A stretch of 35,672 nucleotides of DNA from Porticoccus sp964608185 (GCA_964608185.1 CAZSMR010000008.1:1-35672), one strand, 5' to 3'. Positions 1 through 8,762 are shown, numbered from the stretch's first letter. The notes: generated by a model from the letters alone, not told the origin. A program made the numbers and translations.

Positions 1-12
1 TATAAAAACTAT

Positions 13-37
13 TAGCTAAATGCTAAACATTTAACTA
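13..37 (-). terminator. weak hairpin terminator candidate after the EamA gene
   Basis: Arms TAAATG (17-22) and CATTTA (28-33) pair around a 5-base loop. Three further pairs extend the stem past one C/A mismatch. Read on the minus strand, the hairpin follows the stop of the transporter gene at 56 and is followed by only four T residues, so it is a weak candidate terminator. Confidence 0.35.
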
Positions 38-55
38 TTGCTAGATTTTATTGCC

Positions 56-913
56 TTACTCGTCAAGAGTTGCCTGCCATCCTTGTAGTATTCCACATAA
101 TATAATTAGTGTTACTCCAACGCATATGTATGTATCAGGTATAAGATGCCAAAAAATCATGTCTACCACTAAAGCCATTAAAATATAACTATATTCAAAA
201 GGAGCTATCACTACTGGCTTAGCCAGCCTAAATGCAGCTATTAAAAACATAAATCCTGCTGCTCCAGCGATTCCCGATACCATCATATTAGTGAACTGTG
301 CTGTGCTTATACTGATCCATTTATCTTGCTCCCAAAAACTAGAAAAAATCAATAAAGGTATAAATTGATAAAAATTTATAGCCCAATCTGAATCAGTTTT
401 CGATAATTTCCGGCCCCATAAAATTAAAACTGCATAAGAAAAAGGAAGACTTAGCAGAGACCAGTAAGCAAAATTGAAACCAGAGACTTCTAATTTTAGC
501 ACTAGGCATACACCAATAAAACCAGAGAGAGTTGCTATCCATTGTGCTGCGTTAGACTTTTCTCCGAGAATAAATGGAGATATAGCAGAAATTAGAACAG
601 GTGCTCCAGCTAGCGCAGCGGCAACTGCGCTCAAGGGAAAATTCTTAACTGAAAGGTAGTAACCTATACTGATCACCGCAAAAAAAAGGCCTCTGAGCGC
701 ATGCTGGCCAGGATTTTTAGTTGCAAGCAGTCTAGTGCGCCCTGTACTGACTATAAAAATTATTAAACAAAGTATTGATGCTATTGTTCTAAACCATACA
801 AGTTGTCCTGTCGGAATACTATCAAATAGTATTTTTAATAGAATGTCTCCAACCAAGAAAGAAACAAGACATAACTGCAGGTATATAATAGCTCGTGCAT
901 TTGATTTAATCAT
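56..913 (-). CDS. EamA/DMT-family inner-membrane transporter
   Basis: The predicted protein has 285 residues and is almost wholly hydrophobic, with about ten membrane segments. This is the size and layout of the drug/metabolite transporter superfamily, which carries two five-helix EamA repeats. The first repeat ends near a conserved-looking 'AALAGAPVLISAISPFILGEK' region and the second contains 'SGIAGAAGFMFLIAAFRLAKP'. The substrate cannot be read from the sequence; relatives export amino acids, nucleobases or drugs. I chose the ATG at 913. A TTG at 934 would add seven residues (292 aa) but lacks a clear Shine-Dalgarno sequence. The gene diverges from glnS and shares a 153-base spacer with it. 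Family assignment is confident; function is not. Confidence 0.8.
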   Translation of the reverse strand: MIKSNARAIIYLQLCLVSFLVGDILLKILFDSIPTGQLVWFRTIASILCLIIFIVSTGRTRLLATKNPGQHALRGLFFAVISIGYYLSVKNFPLSAVAAALAGAPVLISAISPFILGEKSNAAQWIATLSGFIGVCLVLKLEVSGFNFAYWSLLSLPFSYAVLILWGRKLSKTDSDWAINFYQFIPLLIFSSFWEQDKWISISTAQFTNMMVSGIAGAAGFMFLIAAFRLAKPVVIAPFEYSYILMALVVDMIFWHLIPDTYICVGVTLIILCGILQGWQATLDE

Positions 914-976
914 AGCCTGCTTTCTCGAATTCAATGAGTTCTTATAGAAAAACTTGCGAAACTCTTACTTCAATGG

Positions 977-1005
977 TTTATACAGGACATCCTGAAGGCT
1001 ATAAT
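977..1005 (+). promoter_or_regulatory. candidate sigma-70 promoter for glnS
   Basis: A perfect -10 hexamer TATAAT lies at 1000-1005, about 60 bases before the glnS start. The matching -35 region (TTTATA at 977-982, spacing 17) is poor. The call rests on the -10 box and its position in a divergent spacer. Confidence 0.4.
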
Positions 1006-1066
1006 TAGTATCTTTAAAAAAACTACATTTCTTAATTATAGAGAATTATCAATTGGAGCCGTCAGT

Positions 1067-2737
1067 ATGACAGACGATAATAAACCGCTCAATTTTATTC
1101 AGCAGATAATGAGTAGTGATCTAAAGAAATCTGTTGTTGATAAAATTATCACCAGATTTCCTCCAGAACCAAACGGGTATCTTCACATTGGTCACGCTAA
1201 ATCTATTTGTTTGAATTTTGGTTTAGCGCAGAAATTTGGCGGCGACTGTCATTTGAGATTCGATGATACAAATCCAGATAAAGAGAGTGATGAATATGTT
1301 CAAGCAATTATTGAGGATATTCAATGGCTTGGTTTTCAGTGGAAAGGAGATATTCGCTATGCCTCTAACTATTTTGATCAATTTTATATCTGGGCTAAAA
1401 ATTTAGTAACCGATGATAAGGCTTATGTTTGTGAACTAAATGGCGAAGAAATGAGGAAAAATCGTGGCACTTTAACCTCTTCTGGGGTTAACAGCCCTTT
1501 TCGTAAACGACCTGTAGACGAAAGCTTAAATCTTCTTGAGGGTATGAAAAATGGTGATTTTGATGAAGGCTCTATGACTTTACGAGCTAAAATCGATATG
1601 GCTTCCCCAAACATAAATCTTCGTGATCCAGTAATATATCGAATAAAAAAAATACCTCATCATCGTTTAGGCGATAAATGGAATATATATCCAACTTATG
1701 ATTTCGCTCATTGCCTAGAGGATGCTATAGAGGGTGTTAGCCATTCAATATGCACATTAGAGTTTACTTCTAATAGACCGTTGTATGATTGGTTTATAAA
1801 CAATTTACCAGTCCCTTATAAGCCGCGACAATTTGAATTTGGACGGCTCAATCTGAACTATAGTGTGACTAGTAAAAGAAAACTTAAGCAGCTTGTTGAT
1901 TCTAGATATGTCGATGGTTGGAATGATCCTCGTATGCCCACAATTTCTGGCTTGCGTCGTCGAGGCGTCCCGCCTATAGCTATTCGTAACTTTTGTGATA
2001 GCTTGGCGGTAGCAAAGACAGATGGACTAGTAGATCTTTCTCAGCTCGAATTTTTTATTCGTGATGAGCTTAATAAAAACGCTCCAAGAGCAATGGTTGT
2101 TTTGCGCCCCCTAAAAGTTGTTATTACTAATCTTTCGGACAACCACTCGGAAAATCTCAAAGCGCCGTGTCATCATGAGCTGGAATTGGGAGATCGTATG
2201 CTTCCGTTTACCAAAGAGATATATATTGACATTAGTGACTTTAAAGAAGAATACAGTAAGAAATTTAAGAAAAAACTCTTTCCAGGCAGGCGGGTAAGAT
2301 TGCGCCATAGCTATGTAATAGAGGCTGATGATTACCTTAAAAATGAAAAAGGTGAAATTATTCAAGTCAATGCATCACTCCTGCCTGAAACACTAGGAGA
2401 AGATCCCTTCGATGGTATTAAACCGAAAGGTGTTGTTCATTGGGTCTCAGCTGATAATTTTGTTGATTGCGAGATATACTTGTACGATCGCTTGTTTAAA
2501 GAACCTGTACCAGATGGAGAAGGTAGAAATTTTCTTGAGATGACGGAGTCGGAATCATTGAGAATTATTACAAATTGTAAAGCTGAATCTAGCCTTGCTG
2601 ATACAAAGATTGGTGATACTTATCAATTCGAAAGAGAGGGTTATTTTTGTAAAGATAACCAGAATAAGAGTTCTAAAAAAATTATTTTTAATCAAACTAT
2701 AGCGCTTAGATCGAGCTGGCCAGAAGTTATTTCTTAA
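1067..2737 (+). CDS. glnS: glutaminyl-tRNA synthetase
   Basis: Charges tRNA-Gln with glutamine in the cytoplasm (class I synthetase). The 556 residues match the E. coli enzyme length (about 554). The HIGH motif is at residues 40-43 inside 'PPEPNGYLHIGHAKS', and the KMSKS-equivalent is 'VTSKR' at 267-271, where E. coli has 'VMSKR'. The anticodon-binding beta-barrel domains fill the C-terminal part from about residue 340. The ATG is preceded by GGAG at 1055-1058 with 8 bases of spacing. The gene sits 51 bases upstream of cysS on the same strand, so the two synthetases are probably co-transcribed, as I recall for Pseudomonas. The Met-to-Thr change in the KMSKS loop is a small oddity. Identification is secure. 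Confidence 0.97.
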   Translation: MTDDNKPLNFIQQIMSSDLKKSVVDKIITRFPPEPNGYLHIGHAKSICLNFGLAQKFGGDCHLRFDDTNPDKESDEYVQAIIEDIQWLGFQWKGDIRYASNYFDQFYIWAKNLVTDDKAYVCELNGEEMRKNRGTLTSSGVNSPFRKRPVDESLNLLEGMKNGDFDEGSMTLRAKIDMASPNINLRDPVIYRIKKIPHHRLGDKWNIYPTYDFAHCLEDAIEGVSHSICTLEFTSNRPLYDWFINNLPVPYKPRQFEFGRLNLNYSVTSKRKLKQLVDSRYVDGWNDPRMPTISGLRRRGVPPIAIRNFCDSLAVAKTDGLVDLSQLEFFIRDELNKNAPRAMVVLRPLKVVITNLSDNHSENLKAPCHHELELGDRMLPFTKEIYIDISDFKEEYSKKFKKKLFPGRRVRLRHSYVIEADDYLKNEKGEIIQVNASLLPETLGEDPFDGIKPKGVVHWVSADNFVDCEIYLYDRLFKEPVPDGEGRNFLEMTESESLRIITNCKAESSLADTKIGDTYQFEREGYFCKDNQNKSSKKIIFNQTIALRSSWPEVIS

Positions 2738-2788
2738 GGCTTAAACGCTCTGTAAATTATTTTCCAAATGGGCTAGATAAATTAAATT

Positions 2789-4198
2789 ATGGCATTGCAA
2801 ATATATAACACTTTGACCCGTAAAAAAGAACTCTTTAAGCCGATTAAAGCAGGCAGCATAAGTATGTATGTTTGCGGCATGACTGTTTATGATTTGTGCC
2901 ATATTGGACATGCGAGAGTACTAGTTTCGTTTGATGTAGTTTCTAGGTACCTGAGATCGCAAGGCTGGAAACTCAAATATGTACGTAATATCACAGATAT
3001 TGACGACAAAATTTTAATCAGAGCCGATGAAAACAGCGAGCCCTATTCTATTTTGACTGAACGAATGATAACTGCGATGCATCAGGACCAAAAGTTATTG
3101 GGAGTTTTACCTCCAGATGGCGAACCGCGAGTCACAGAATATATAAATGAAATTATCACGATGATTGAGACTTTGATCGCCAAGGGCCATGCATATATTT
3201 CAAAAAAAGGCGACGTTTACTATCGCGTAAGTAGTTTTTCTGATTATGGAAAACTAAGTGGACGTAATTCTCAGGACTTACCTGTATCCGCGCGTATTGA
3301 AGCAAACTCAGACAAAGAAGACCAACGTGATTTCACTTTATGGAAAAGAGTCATTATAGGAGATGCAAGCTGGGCTTCACCCTGGGGTCCAGGTAGGCCT
3401 GGATGGCATATTGAATGCTCTGCAATGTCAACTTGCTGCTTAGGCGCAACCTTTGATATACATGGGGGTGGGCCTGATTTACCGTTTCCTCATCATGAGA
3501 ATGAAATAGCCCAAAGTGAAGCTGCGACCGGAAAAAAATATGCCAATTACTGGATGCATGCTGGTGCTGTTAGGGTGGATGACCTAAAGATGTCTAAATC
3601 ACTTGGCAATTTTTTTACAATTCAGGATGTATTAAAAAAATATCATCCTGAAGTTATTCGATATTTTTTACTTTCTAGCCATTACCGTAGTCCTATAAAT
3701 TATTCTGAAGAAAATCTTATTGAGGCCAAAAGTGGTCTTGAGAGATTTTATATAACCCTCAGGCAATTTCCTGATACTAAATCTTCGTCTATTAATAATT
3801 TAAAAAATAGTAAGTATTATGGGCTATTTATTAAAGCTATGGATGACGATTTTAATACTAGAGAAGCTTTAGCAGTTATGTATGACTTAGTCCGTCAAAT
3901 AAATACTTTAATTTCGACTGATAAAACTAAGGCCACATTGCTACTATCCGAACTAAAGGCTCTTGGGGGAATATTAAAAATTCTAGATTGTGACCCAGAG
4001 GAATTTATGCAGCATGGGATTGAGAATGATGAACCGGAGATCCTAACTACTGAAAAAATAGAAACATTGATTTCTGAGAGAGTAGCTGCAAAAAATAACA
4101 ATGATTTTATAGGAGCTGATCAAATAAGAGCCGATTTACTGTCTCAAGGAATTCTATTAGAAGATTCTCGTGATGGTACATCTTGGCGGAGAATTTAG
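2789..4198 (+). CDS. cysS: cysteinyl-tRNA synthetase
   Basis: Charges tRNA-Cys in the cytoplasm. The protein has 469 residues (E. coli 461). The HIGH motif is at 38-41 ('CHIGHAR') and KMSKS at 267-271 ('LKMSKSLGN'). The four zinc ligands that select cysteine are all in place: C29, C210, H235 and E239, matching E. coli C28, C209, H234 and E238. The DALR-type anticodon-binding region and the C-terminal tail ending in 'DGTSWRRI' are present. No Shine-Dalgarno is obvious before the ATG, which fits coupling to glnS. Its stop lies 7 bases from the stop of convergent folD, with no visible terminator in the gap. Confidence 0.97.
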   Translation: MALQIYNTLTRKKELFKPIKAGSISMYVCGMTVYDLCHIGHARVLVSFDVVSRYLRSQGWKLKYVRNITDIDDKILIRADENSEPYSILTERMITAMHQDQKLLGVLPPDGEPRVTEYINEIITMIETLIAKGHAYISKKGDVYYRVSSFSDYGKLSGRNSQDLPVSARIEANSDKEDQRDFTLWKRVIIGDASWASPWGPGRPGWHIECSAMSTCCLGATFDIHGGGPDLPFPHHENEIAQSEAATGKKYANYWMHAGAVRVDDLKMSKSLGNFFTIQDVLKKYHPEVIRYFLLSSHYRSPINYSEENLIEAKSGLERFYITLRQFPDTKSSSINNLKNSKYYGLFIKAMDDDFNTREALAVMYDLVRQINTLISTDKTKATLLLSELKALGGILKILDCDPEEFMQHGIENDEPEILTTEKIETLISERVAAKNNNDFIGADQIRADLLSQGILLEDSRDGTSWRRI

Positions 4199-4205
4199 AG
4201 GTAGT

Positions 4206-5060
4206 TTAATTTTTTTGCAGCATGCTTTTCTCTGCAGAGTCTACCGCTTGGAAAATTAGTGTATTAATTGTCATGGGGCCAACTCCTCCGGGTACAGGTG
4301 TTATTGCAGAAACACGACCGTGAAGTGGGCTTAGTTCAATATCGCCAATACCACCAGGGTGATATCCAGCATCAATCACTACCGCTTCGTCTTTGATCCA
4401 AGCTGCTCTTATGAATTCAGGCTTACCGACAGCGCCTACAACAATATCAGCATTTTCAATAATCTTTGGCAGATTCTTGGTCCGTGAATGACAAATAGTC
4501 ACGGTGGCATTTGCGTTGAGCATCATCATTGCCATTGGTTTACCTAAAATGGGGCTGCGTCCAACAATTGCTACATGCCGACTTTTAATGCCTATTTTGT
4601 AAGCAGACAGTAGTCGCATTATTCCTTGTGGTGTTGCAGATCCATAGGCGCTTTCTCCCATAGACATTCGCCCAAAACCTGAACAGGTGACGCCATCAAC
4701 ATCTTTGTTTAGGACAATACTATCAAAACAAATTCTTTCGTCAATTTGTGGAGGTACTGGATGTTGGAGTAGTATTCCTTGGCAAGCAGGGTTGATATTT
4801 AATGATTGTATTTTTTCAAGCAATATTTTTGTAGTAGTATTTTCAGGCATTTCTACTGCAATCGAGTCCATTCCAACACGCTTGCATGCATTTTGTTTCA
4901 TGCGAACATAAGTTGCTGAGGCTGGATCTCCGCCTACAAGAATAGTGGCAAGCATTGGAGTTTTCCCCCCGCTTGCCTCTTTTACCTTAGCAACCCTTTG
5001 ATAAAGTTCCGCTTCAGTTTTCAGGGCGATAGCTTTTCCATCAAGTATTTGGGTCTTCAT
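4206..5060 (-). CDS. folD: bifunctional methylenetetrahydrofolate dehydrogenase / methenyltetrahydrofolate cyclohydrolase
   Basis: Interconverts 5,10-methylene-, 5,10-methenyl- and 10-formyl-tetrahydrofolate using NADP, supplying one-carbon units for purines and fMet-tRNA. The protein has 284 residues (E. coli 288). The catalytic YxxxK is at Y51-K55 ('TYVRMKQNACK'). The NADP-binding loop 'VGRSPILGKPM' and the C-terminal signature 'PGGVGPMT' are both intact. The minus-strand ATG at 5060 has AGGAG upstream. It is convergent with cysS and divergent from the tRNA array. The position between cysS and the tRNAs matches the Pseudomonas arrangement as I recall it. Confidence 0.97.
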   Translation of the reverse strand: MKTQILDGKAIALKTEAELYQRVAKVKEASGGKTPMLATILVGGDPASATYVRMKQNACKRVGMDSIAVEMPENTTTKILLEKIQSLNINPACQGILLQHPVPPQIDERICFDSIVLNKDVDGVTCSGFGRMSMGESAYGSATPQGIMRLLSAYKIGIKSRHVAIVGRSPILGKPMAMMMLNANATVTICHSRTKNLPKIIENADIVVGAVGKPEFIRAAWIKDEAVVIDAGYHPGGIGDIELSPLHGRVSAITPVPGGVGPMTINTLIFQAVDSAEKSMLQKN

Positions 5061-5164
5061 GAAATTAAGAGCTCCTGAATCAGCAAAATTATTAGATTAA
5101 GGTTATCTTCTCATTTCGAGGACCTTCTGTGAAGCTAATACCTCTTGCAATTAATGGCTTTTGA

Positions 5165-5193
5165 TTGACTAGATCACCAGTCGTCAGTATTAT
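5165..5193 (+). promoter_or_regulatory. strong sigma-70 promoter of the tRNA array
   Basis: TTGACT (5165-5170) and TATTAT (5188-5193) are separated by exactly 17 bases, and each has one mismatch to consensus. A GC-rich discriminator (GCCC) follows the -10 box, a hallmark of growth-rate and ppGpp-controlled stable-RNA promoters. The predicted start near 5200 is about 27 bases before tRNA-Pro. Confidence 0.75.
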
Positions 5194-5226
5194 GCCCATC
5201 TCTCGATTTGAGGGTAAAAATAATAT

Positions 5227-5303
5227 CGGGGATTAGCGCAGTCTGGTAGCGCGCCTGCTTTGGGAGCAGGATGTCGGGGGTTCGAATCCCTCATCCCCGA
5301 CCA
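5227..5303 (+). tRNA. tRNA-Pro (anticodon TGG)
   Basis: This is a 77-base cloverleaf. The acceptor arm CGGGGAT pairs fully with ATCCCCG, the anticodon stem CCTGC/GCAGG holds the loop TTTGGGA, and the anticodon TGG is at 5261-5263. The T-loop TTCGAAT is standard and the CCA end is encoded. It is the first gene of the Pro-Arg-His array. Confidence 0.97.
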
Positions 5304-5325
5304 TTCTTTTTTGGATAGTTGTTGA

Positions 5326-5402
5326 GCGCCCTTAGCTCAGCTGGATAGAGCAACGGCCTTCTAAGCCGTAGGTCGCAGGTTCGAATCCTGCAGGGCGCGC
5401 CA
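5326..5402 (+). tRNA. tRNA-Arg (anticodon TCT)
   Basis: This is a 77-base cloverleaf. The acceptor GCGCCCT pairs with AGGGCGC, the anticodon stem ACGGC/GCCGT holds the loop CTTCTAA, and the anticodon TCT is at 5360-5362. The T-arm contains TTCGAAT and CCA is encoded. It reads AGA/AGG codons and lies 22 bases after tRNA-Pro. Confidence 0.97.
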
Positions 5403-5426
5403 TCCAGCAAGAAAAATCAAATTAGT

Positions 5427-5503
5427 GGTGGCTGTAGCTCAGTTGGTAGAGCCCCGGATTGTGATTCCGGTGGTCGCGGGTTCGAGCCCCGTCAGCCACC
5501 CCA
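5427..5503 (+). tRNA. tRNA-His (anticodon GTG)
   Basis: The acceptor GTGGCTG (from 5428) pairs with CAGCCAC. The extra G at 5427 supplies the G-1 residue opposite C73 that histidyl-tRNA synthetase needs. The anticodon stem CCGGA/TCCGG holds the loop TTGTGAT, with anticodon GTG at 5461-5463. CCA is encoded. It is the last tRNA before the inserted protein-gene block. Confidence 0.97.
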
Positions 5504-5578
5504 TTTCCTGTATAACTTAATATCTCTAGGCTTGATTTTAACCCTTCTCTGTTTATACACACTGCCATTGGTATTTTC

Positions 5579-6529
5579 ATGAGCCTTTGTATAAAATTTA
5601 GTTCATGTTTAACACTAATTGGGGTCTTTATGGGTTTATCTGTTCTAATAATTTTTATTTTGTGTGCATTTTATGTACAAAATAGAGGTGTTGTTCAACA
5701 CAAAAAATTAGTTCGTAAAATAAGTGATCATTCGAATTTATTTGGACCTATAAACTGCTTGTTTTATTGTTTTTCCACAATAAAAAAGTCTGTTTACATT
5801 GATGTTGATAATTTTCCTGAATTAAAAGTCCTTGAAGATAACTGGAAGGTAATAAGAGATGAGGCAATCGCACTCAACAATGATACTCATATAAAATCTT
5901 CAGAAGAAAAAGATGATTTAGGTTTTAATTCGTTCTTTAAAACCGGATGGAAGCGCTTTTATCTAAAATGGTACGGAGCTTCGCTTCATTCAGCAAACAA
6001 GCTTTGCCCAAAAACTGTAGACCTGATTAATTCTATTTCATCTATTAAGGGAGCTATGTTCGCTATGCTCCCGCCAGGAGCAAGATTAGTAAAACATAGA
6101 GATCCTTATGCAGGATCTTTTCGTTATCATTTAGGCTTAACAACACCAAACTCTGAAAAATGCTTTATTTCTGTAGATGGAAAAAAATATTACTGGAAAG
6201 ATGGTGAGGCTGTTATGTTTGATGAAACTTTTATTCATTTTGCTGAGAACAAAACAAATACAAATAGAATTGTATTATTTCTGGATATAAAAAGGCCCAC
6301 TAAGTTTTTCATAGTTGACTGGATAAATGAAATTTTCTCAAGAATCGTTTTGGCAGCAACAACCACTAAAAATATGGATGGCGATAAAATTGGTGGAATT
6401 AATCGTTTATTTCCACATATTTTTAAAGTTAGGTTGATCGGAAAAAAAATCAAAAAATTAAATAAAACTCTTTATTACATCCTGCAATATTCAATTTATT
6501 TGTTATTAATCTATGCAGTATTTTTTTAA
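5579..6529 (+). CDS. LpxO-like aspartyl/asparaginyl beta-hydroxylase-family membrane protein
   Basis: This is probably a 2-oxoglutarate/Fe(II)-dependent oxygenase related to LpxO, which hydroxylates a lipid A acyl chain at the inner membrane. The protein has 316 residues. It has a membrane segment at about 19-33 and a second hydrophobic stretch at the extreme C-terminus. The catalytic core spans about 160-240. It contains 'LPPGARLVKHRDPYAGS' followed by 'RYHLGL', then 'DGEAVMFDETFIHFAEN' and 'NRIVLFLDI'. By family comparison, H173 and H220 are the expected iron ligands and R230 the 2-oxoglutarate ligand. A second ATG at 5630 would give a shorter start just before the first membrane segment; neither start has a good Shine-Dalgarno. 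The gene is 30 bases upstream of fadB on the same strand. The lipid A substrate is inferred from the family. Confidence 0.75.
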   Translation: MSLCIKFSSCLTLIGVFMGLSVLIIFILCAFYVQNRGVVQHKKLVRKISDHSNLFGPINCLFYCFSTIKKSVYIDVDNFPELKVLEDNWKVIRDEAIALNNDTHIKSSEEKDDLGFNSFFKTGWKRFYLKWYGASLHSANKLCPKTVDLINSISSIKGAMFAMLPPGARLVKHRDPYAGSFRYHLGLTTPNSEKCFISVDGKKYYWKDGEAVMFDETFIHFAENKTNTNRIVLFLDIKRPTKFFIVDWINEIFSRIVLAATTTKNMDGDKIGGINRLFPHIFKVRLIGKKIKKLNKTLYYILQYSIYLLLIYAVFF

Positions 6530-6559
6530 TTATGTTTCGGTTTCTCAGGAGAACCATTA

Positions 6560-8734
6560 ATGAATCAGATTATCTTCCAAGGTAACTTTTTAAAGTTAAT
6601 ATTAATTGATGATAACTTTTTAGAGCTAAGCTTTGGCGGAAAAAAGCGCTCAGTTAATGTTTTTAATCAGAAAACGATTGATGAACTTTTGCACGCACTG
6701 TCAATCGTTGAAAATCAATCCCATACGAAAGGTCTTATATTTGCAAGCACTAAAAGCGTATTTGTAGCAGGAGCCGATATTGGTGAGCTTAACCATAAAT
6801 TCAAAAATAATGAAGAGCTTGAGATATTTTTTGGTAAAGCAAATAAGGCATTTAACATAATTGAATCACTTCCCTATCCTTCAGTTGCAGCAATTAATGG
6901 CTTTGCTTTAGGAGGTGGGTTCGAGTTATGTCTCGCCTGTGATTTTCGTATTATGTCAAGCGAAGCATCCGTTGGACTTCCAGAGACTAAGCTTGGAATA
7001 ATACCAGGGTGGGGAGGGACAGTTCGACTACCTCGACTAATAGGACTGGGCAATGCATTGAGTTGGATAATATCTGGTGAGCATAAGAGCCCCCCTCAGG
7101 CACTTGCAGATGGGGCAGTAGACGCTGTAGTAAAACCGAAATTATTAAAAGAAGAGTCTTTAGCTGCCCTAAAATCGTCTGCAAATGGAAATTTAAATTA
7201 TCATGAGCGTCGCAAACAAAAACAAGCGCCATTAACAATTGACAAAACTGAGGAAATTGAAGCTATAGAGTTTTCTAGAGCATTCATCTCTTCAAAAATA
7301 GGGGCCAACTATCCTGCACCTTTGGCCGCCTTAGATATGATTTCTAATACTGTAAAAATGTCACGTGATAGCGCCCAAAAACTAGAGTTTGAAACCTTTT
7401 GTAAATTAGCACAAACATCTGAATGTCGATCTCTATTAGGTGTATTCGTTAGTGATCAGTATATAAGTTCCATCGCAAAAAAATTTGGGACTAACTCCTC
7501 TAAAATAGTTAAGCATGTCACAGTTTTGGGTGCAGGTATTATGGGGGGTGGTATAGCTTACCAAAATTCGTTAAAGGGCTTCCCTGTTTTGATGACAGAT
7601 ATAAGTGATGATTCTTTAGTGATGGGCATGAAAGAAGTAAATAAGCTTTTAGACAAAAGGGTCTTTAATGGACGTACATCTAACCAAGAAGCTAAAAATA
7701 TAATTTCTCGCATAACACCCACACTGGATTATCAGGACATGAAAAAGACCAGTATTGTTATTGAGGCTGTTATCGAAAACAAAAAAATAAAATCTATAGT
7801 TTTAGCTAATATTGAAAAAAAGTTATCTATTGATGCAATACTCGTTTCAAATACTTCCACTATATCCATTGATTACCTAGCAAGTCACTTAGACCAGCCT
7901 GATAAATTTTGTGGAATGCATTTTTTTAACCCAGTTCATGCTATGCCTTTAGTTGAAATCATACGTGGGAAGAAGACCTCTGAAGAAACTATTGGGCTAG
8001 CAACTTCTCATGCAGTTAAGTTAGGAAAAAAACCTATAATTGTTAATGACTGTCCTGGTTTCTTAGTTAATAGAGTTTTATTTCCTGCCATTTTTGCTTT
8101 TGACATGATGGTTGTTGATGGAGCAGATTTTCAGCAGATAGATAAAGTTATTGAGTCTTGGGGATGGCCTATGGGACCAGCATATTTAATGGATATAGTT
8201 GGCTTAGATACTGCTATAAGTTGTTTTTCATCAGTTGCTTCAGGCTATCCAGATAGAATGAAAGATGTATACGATGTTTCGCCAACCCGTTTATTATTTG
8301 AAGCTAATCGGTTTGGTCAAAAAAATCAAAAAGGGTATTATATGTATGAAAGTGATGCCAAAGGGAAACCAAAAAAGCTGATGGATGACAGAGTTTTTAA
8401 GCTTTTAAAGCCCCATATTAATCAGCGTTCCTCGAATAGTACTGAATTTAACGACGAATCTATTTTTTATAGATTTATGATTCCCATGTGTATTGAAATT
8501 GCGCTCTGCTTAGAGGAAGGAATTGTAGGCTCCCCATCAGAAGCGGATATGGCTATTATATATGGTTTAGGATTTCCAGTTTTTCGTGGTGGACCATTCA
8601 GATGGATGGATGAAATCGGTCTTGATACATTTTGTAAGCTAGCTGACGAATTTATATATCTGGGAAATTTATATAAGCCTACCTTGAAAATGCGGGAAAT
8701 GGCTAAAGAAAGTGTAAAATATTATAATTCATAA
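6560..8734 (+). CDS. fadB: FadB-type fatty acid oxidation complex alpha subunit (enoyl-CoA hydratase / 3-hydroxyacyl-CoA dehydrogenase)
   Basis: Carries out the hydration and NAD-dependent dehydrogenation steps of beta-oxidation. The protein has 724 residues (E. coli FadB 729). The N-terminal crotonase domain shows 'GADIGEL' and the two catalytic glutamates E122 ('GGGFELCLACD') and E142 ('GLPETKLGI'). The Rossmann motif 'GAGIMGGG' is at 324-331, and the dehydrogenase dyad is H454 and E466 in 'GMHFFNPVHAMPLVEII', equivalent to E. coli H450 and E462. The start has AGGAG at 6547-6551. The N-terminus and 'GLDTA...PDRM' segment look more like FadB than FadJ. No thiolase (fadA/fadI) lies nearby. 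A heptamer tandem repeat encodes the last residues and the stop codon. Confidence 0.9.
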   Translation: MNQIIFQGNFLKLILIDDNFLELSFGGKKRSVNVFNQKTIDELLHALSIVENQSHTKGLIFASTKSVFVAGADIGELNHKFKNNEELEIFFGKANKAFNIIESLPYPSVAAINGFALGGGFELCLACDFRIMSSEASVGLPETKLGIIPGWGGTVRLPRLIGLGNALSWIISGEHKSPPQALADGAVDAVVKPKLLKEESLAALKSSANGNLNYHERRKQKQAPLTIDKTEEIEAIEFSRAFISSKIGANYPAPLAALDMISNTVKMSRDSAQKLEFETFCKLAQTSECRSLLGVFVSDQYISSIAKKFGTNSSKIVKHVTVLGAGIMGGGIAYQNSLKGFPVLMTDISDDSLVMGMKEVNKLLDKRVFNGRTSNQEAKNIISRITPTLDYQDMKKTSIVIEAVIENKKIKSIVLANIEKKLSIDAILVSNTSTISIDYLASHLDQPDKFCGMHFFNPVHAMPLVEIIRGKKTSEETIGLATSHAVKLGKKPIIVNDCPGFLVNRVLFPAIFAFDMMVVDGADFQQIDKVIESWGWPMGPAYLMDIVGLDTAISCFSSVASGYPDRMKDVYDVSPTRLLFEANRFGQKNQKGYYMYESDAKGKPKKLMDDRVFKLLKPHINQRSSNSTEFNDESIFYRFMIPMCIEIALCLEEGIVGSPSEADMAIIYGLGFPVFRGGPFRWMDEIGLDTFCKLADEFIYLGNLYKPTLKMREMAKESVKYYNS

Positions 8735-8762
8735 TTCATAATTCATAATTCATAATTCATAA
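8724..8762. repeat. five-copy ATAATTC tandem repeat over the fadB stop codon
   Basis: ATAATTC occurs five times head to tail at 8724-8758 with a partial sixth unit (ATAA). The fadB stop TAA is at 8732-8734, inside the second unit. The remaining copies are untranslated. Perfect heptamer arrays of this sort are prone to copy-number change by replication slippage. Confidence 0.95.

Noticed and set aside
5227..5503. tRNA array as a phage or island attachment site
   Set aside because: No integrase gene and no duplicated tRNA 3' end are visible in the window.
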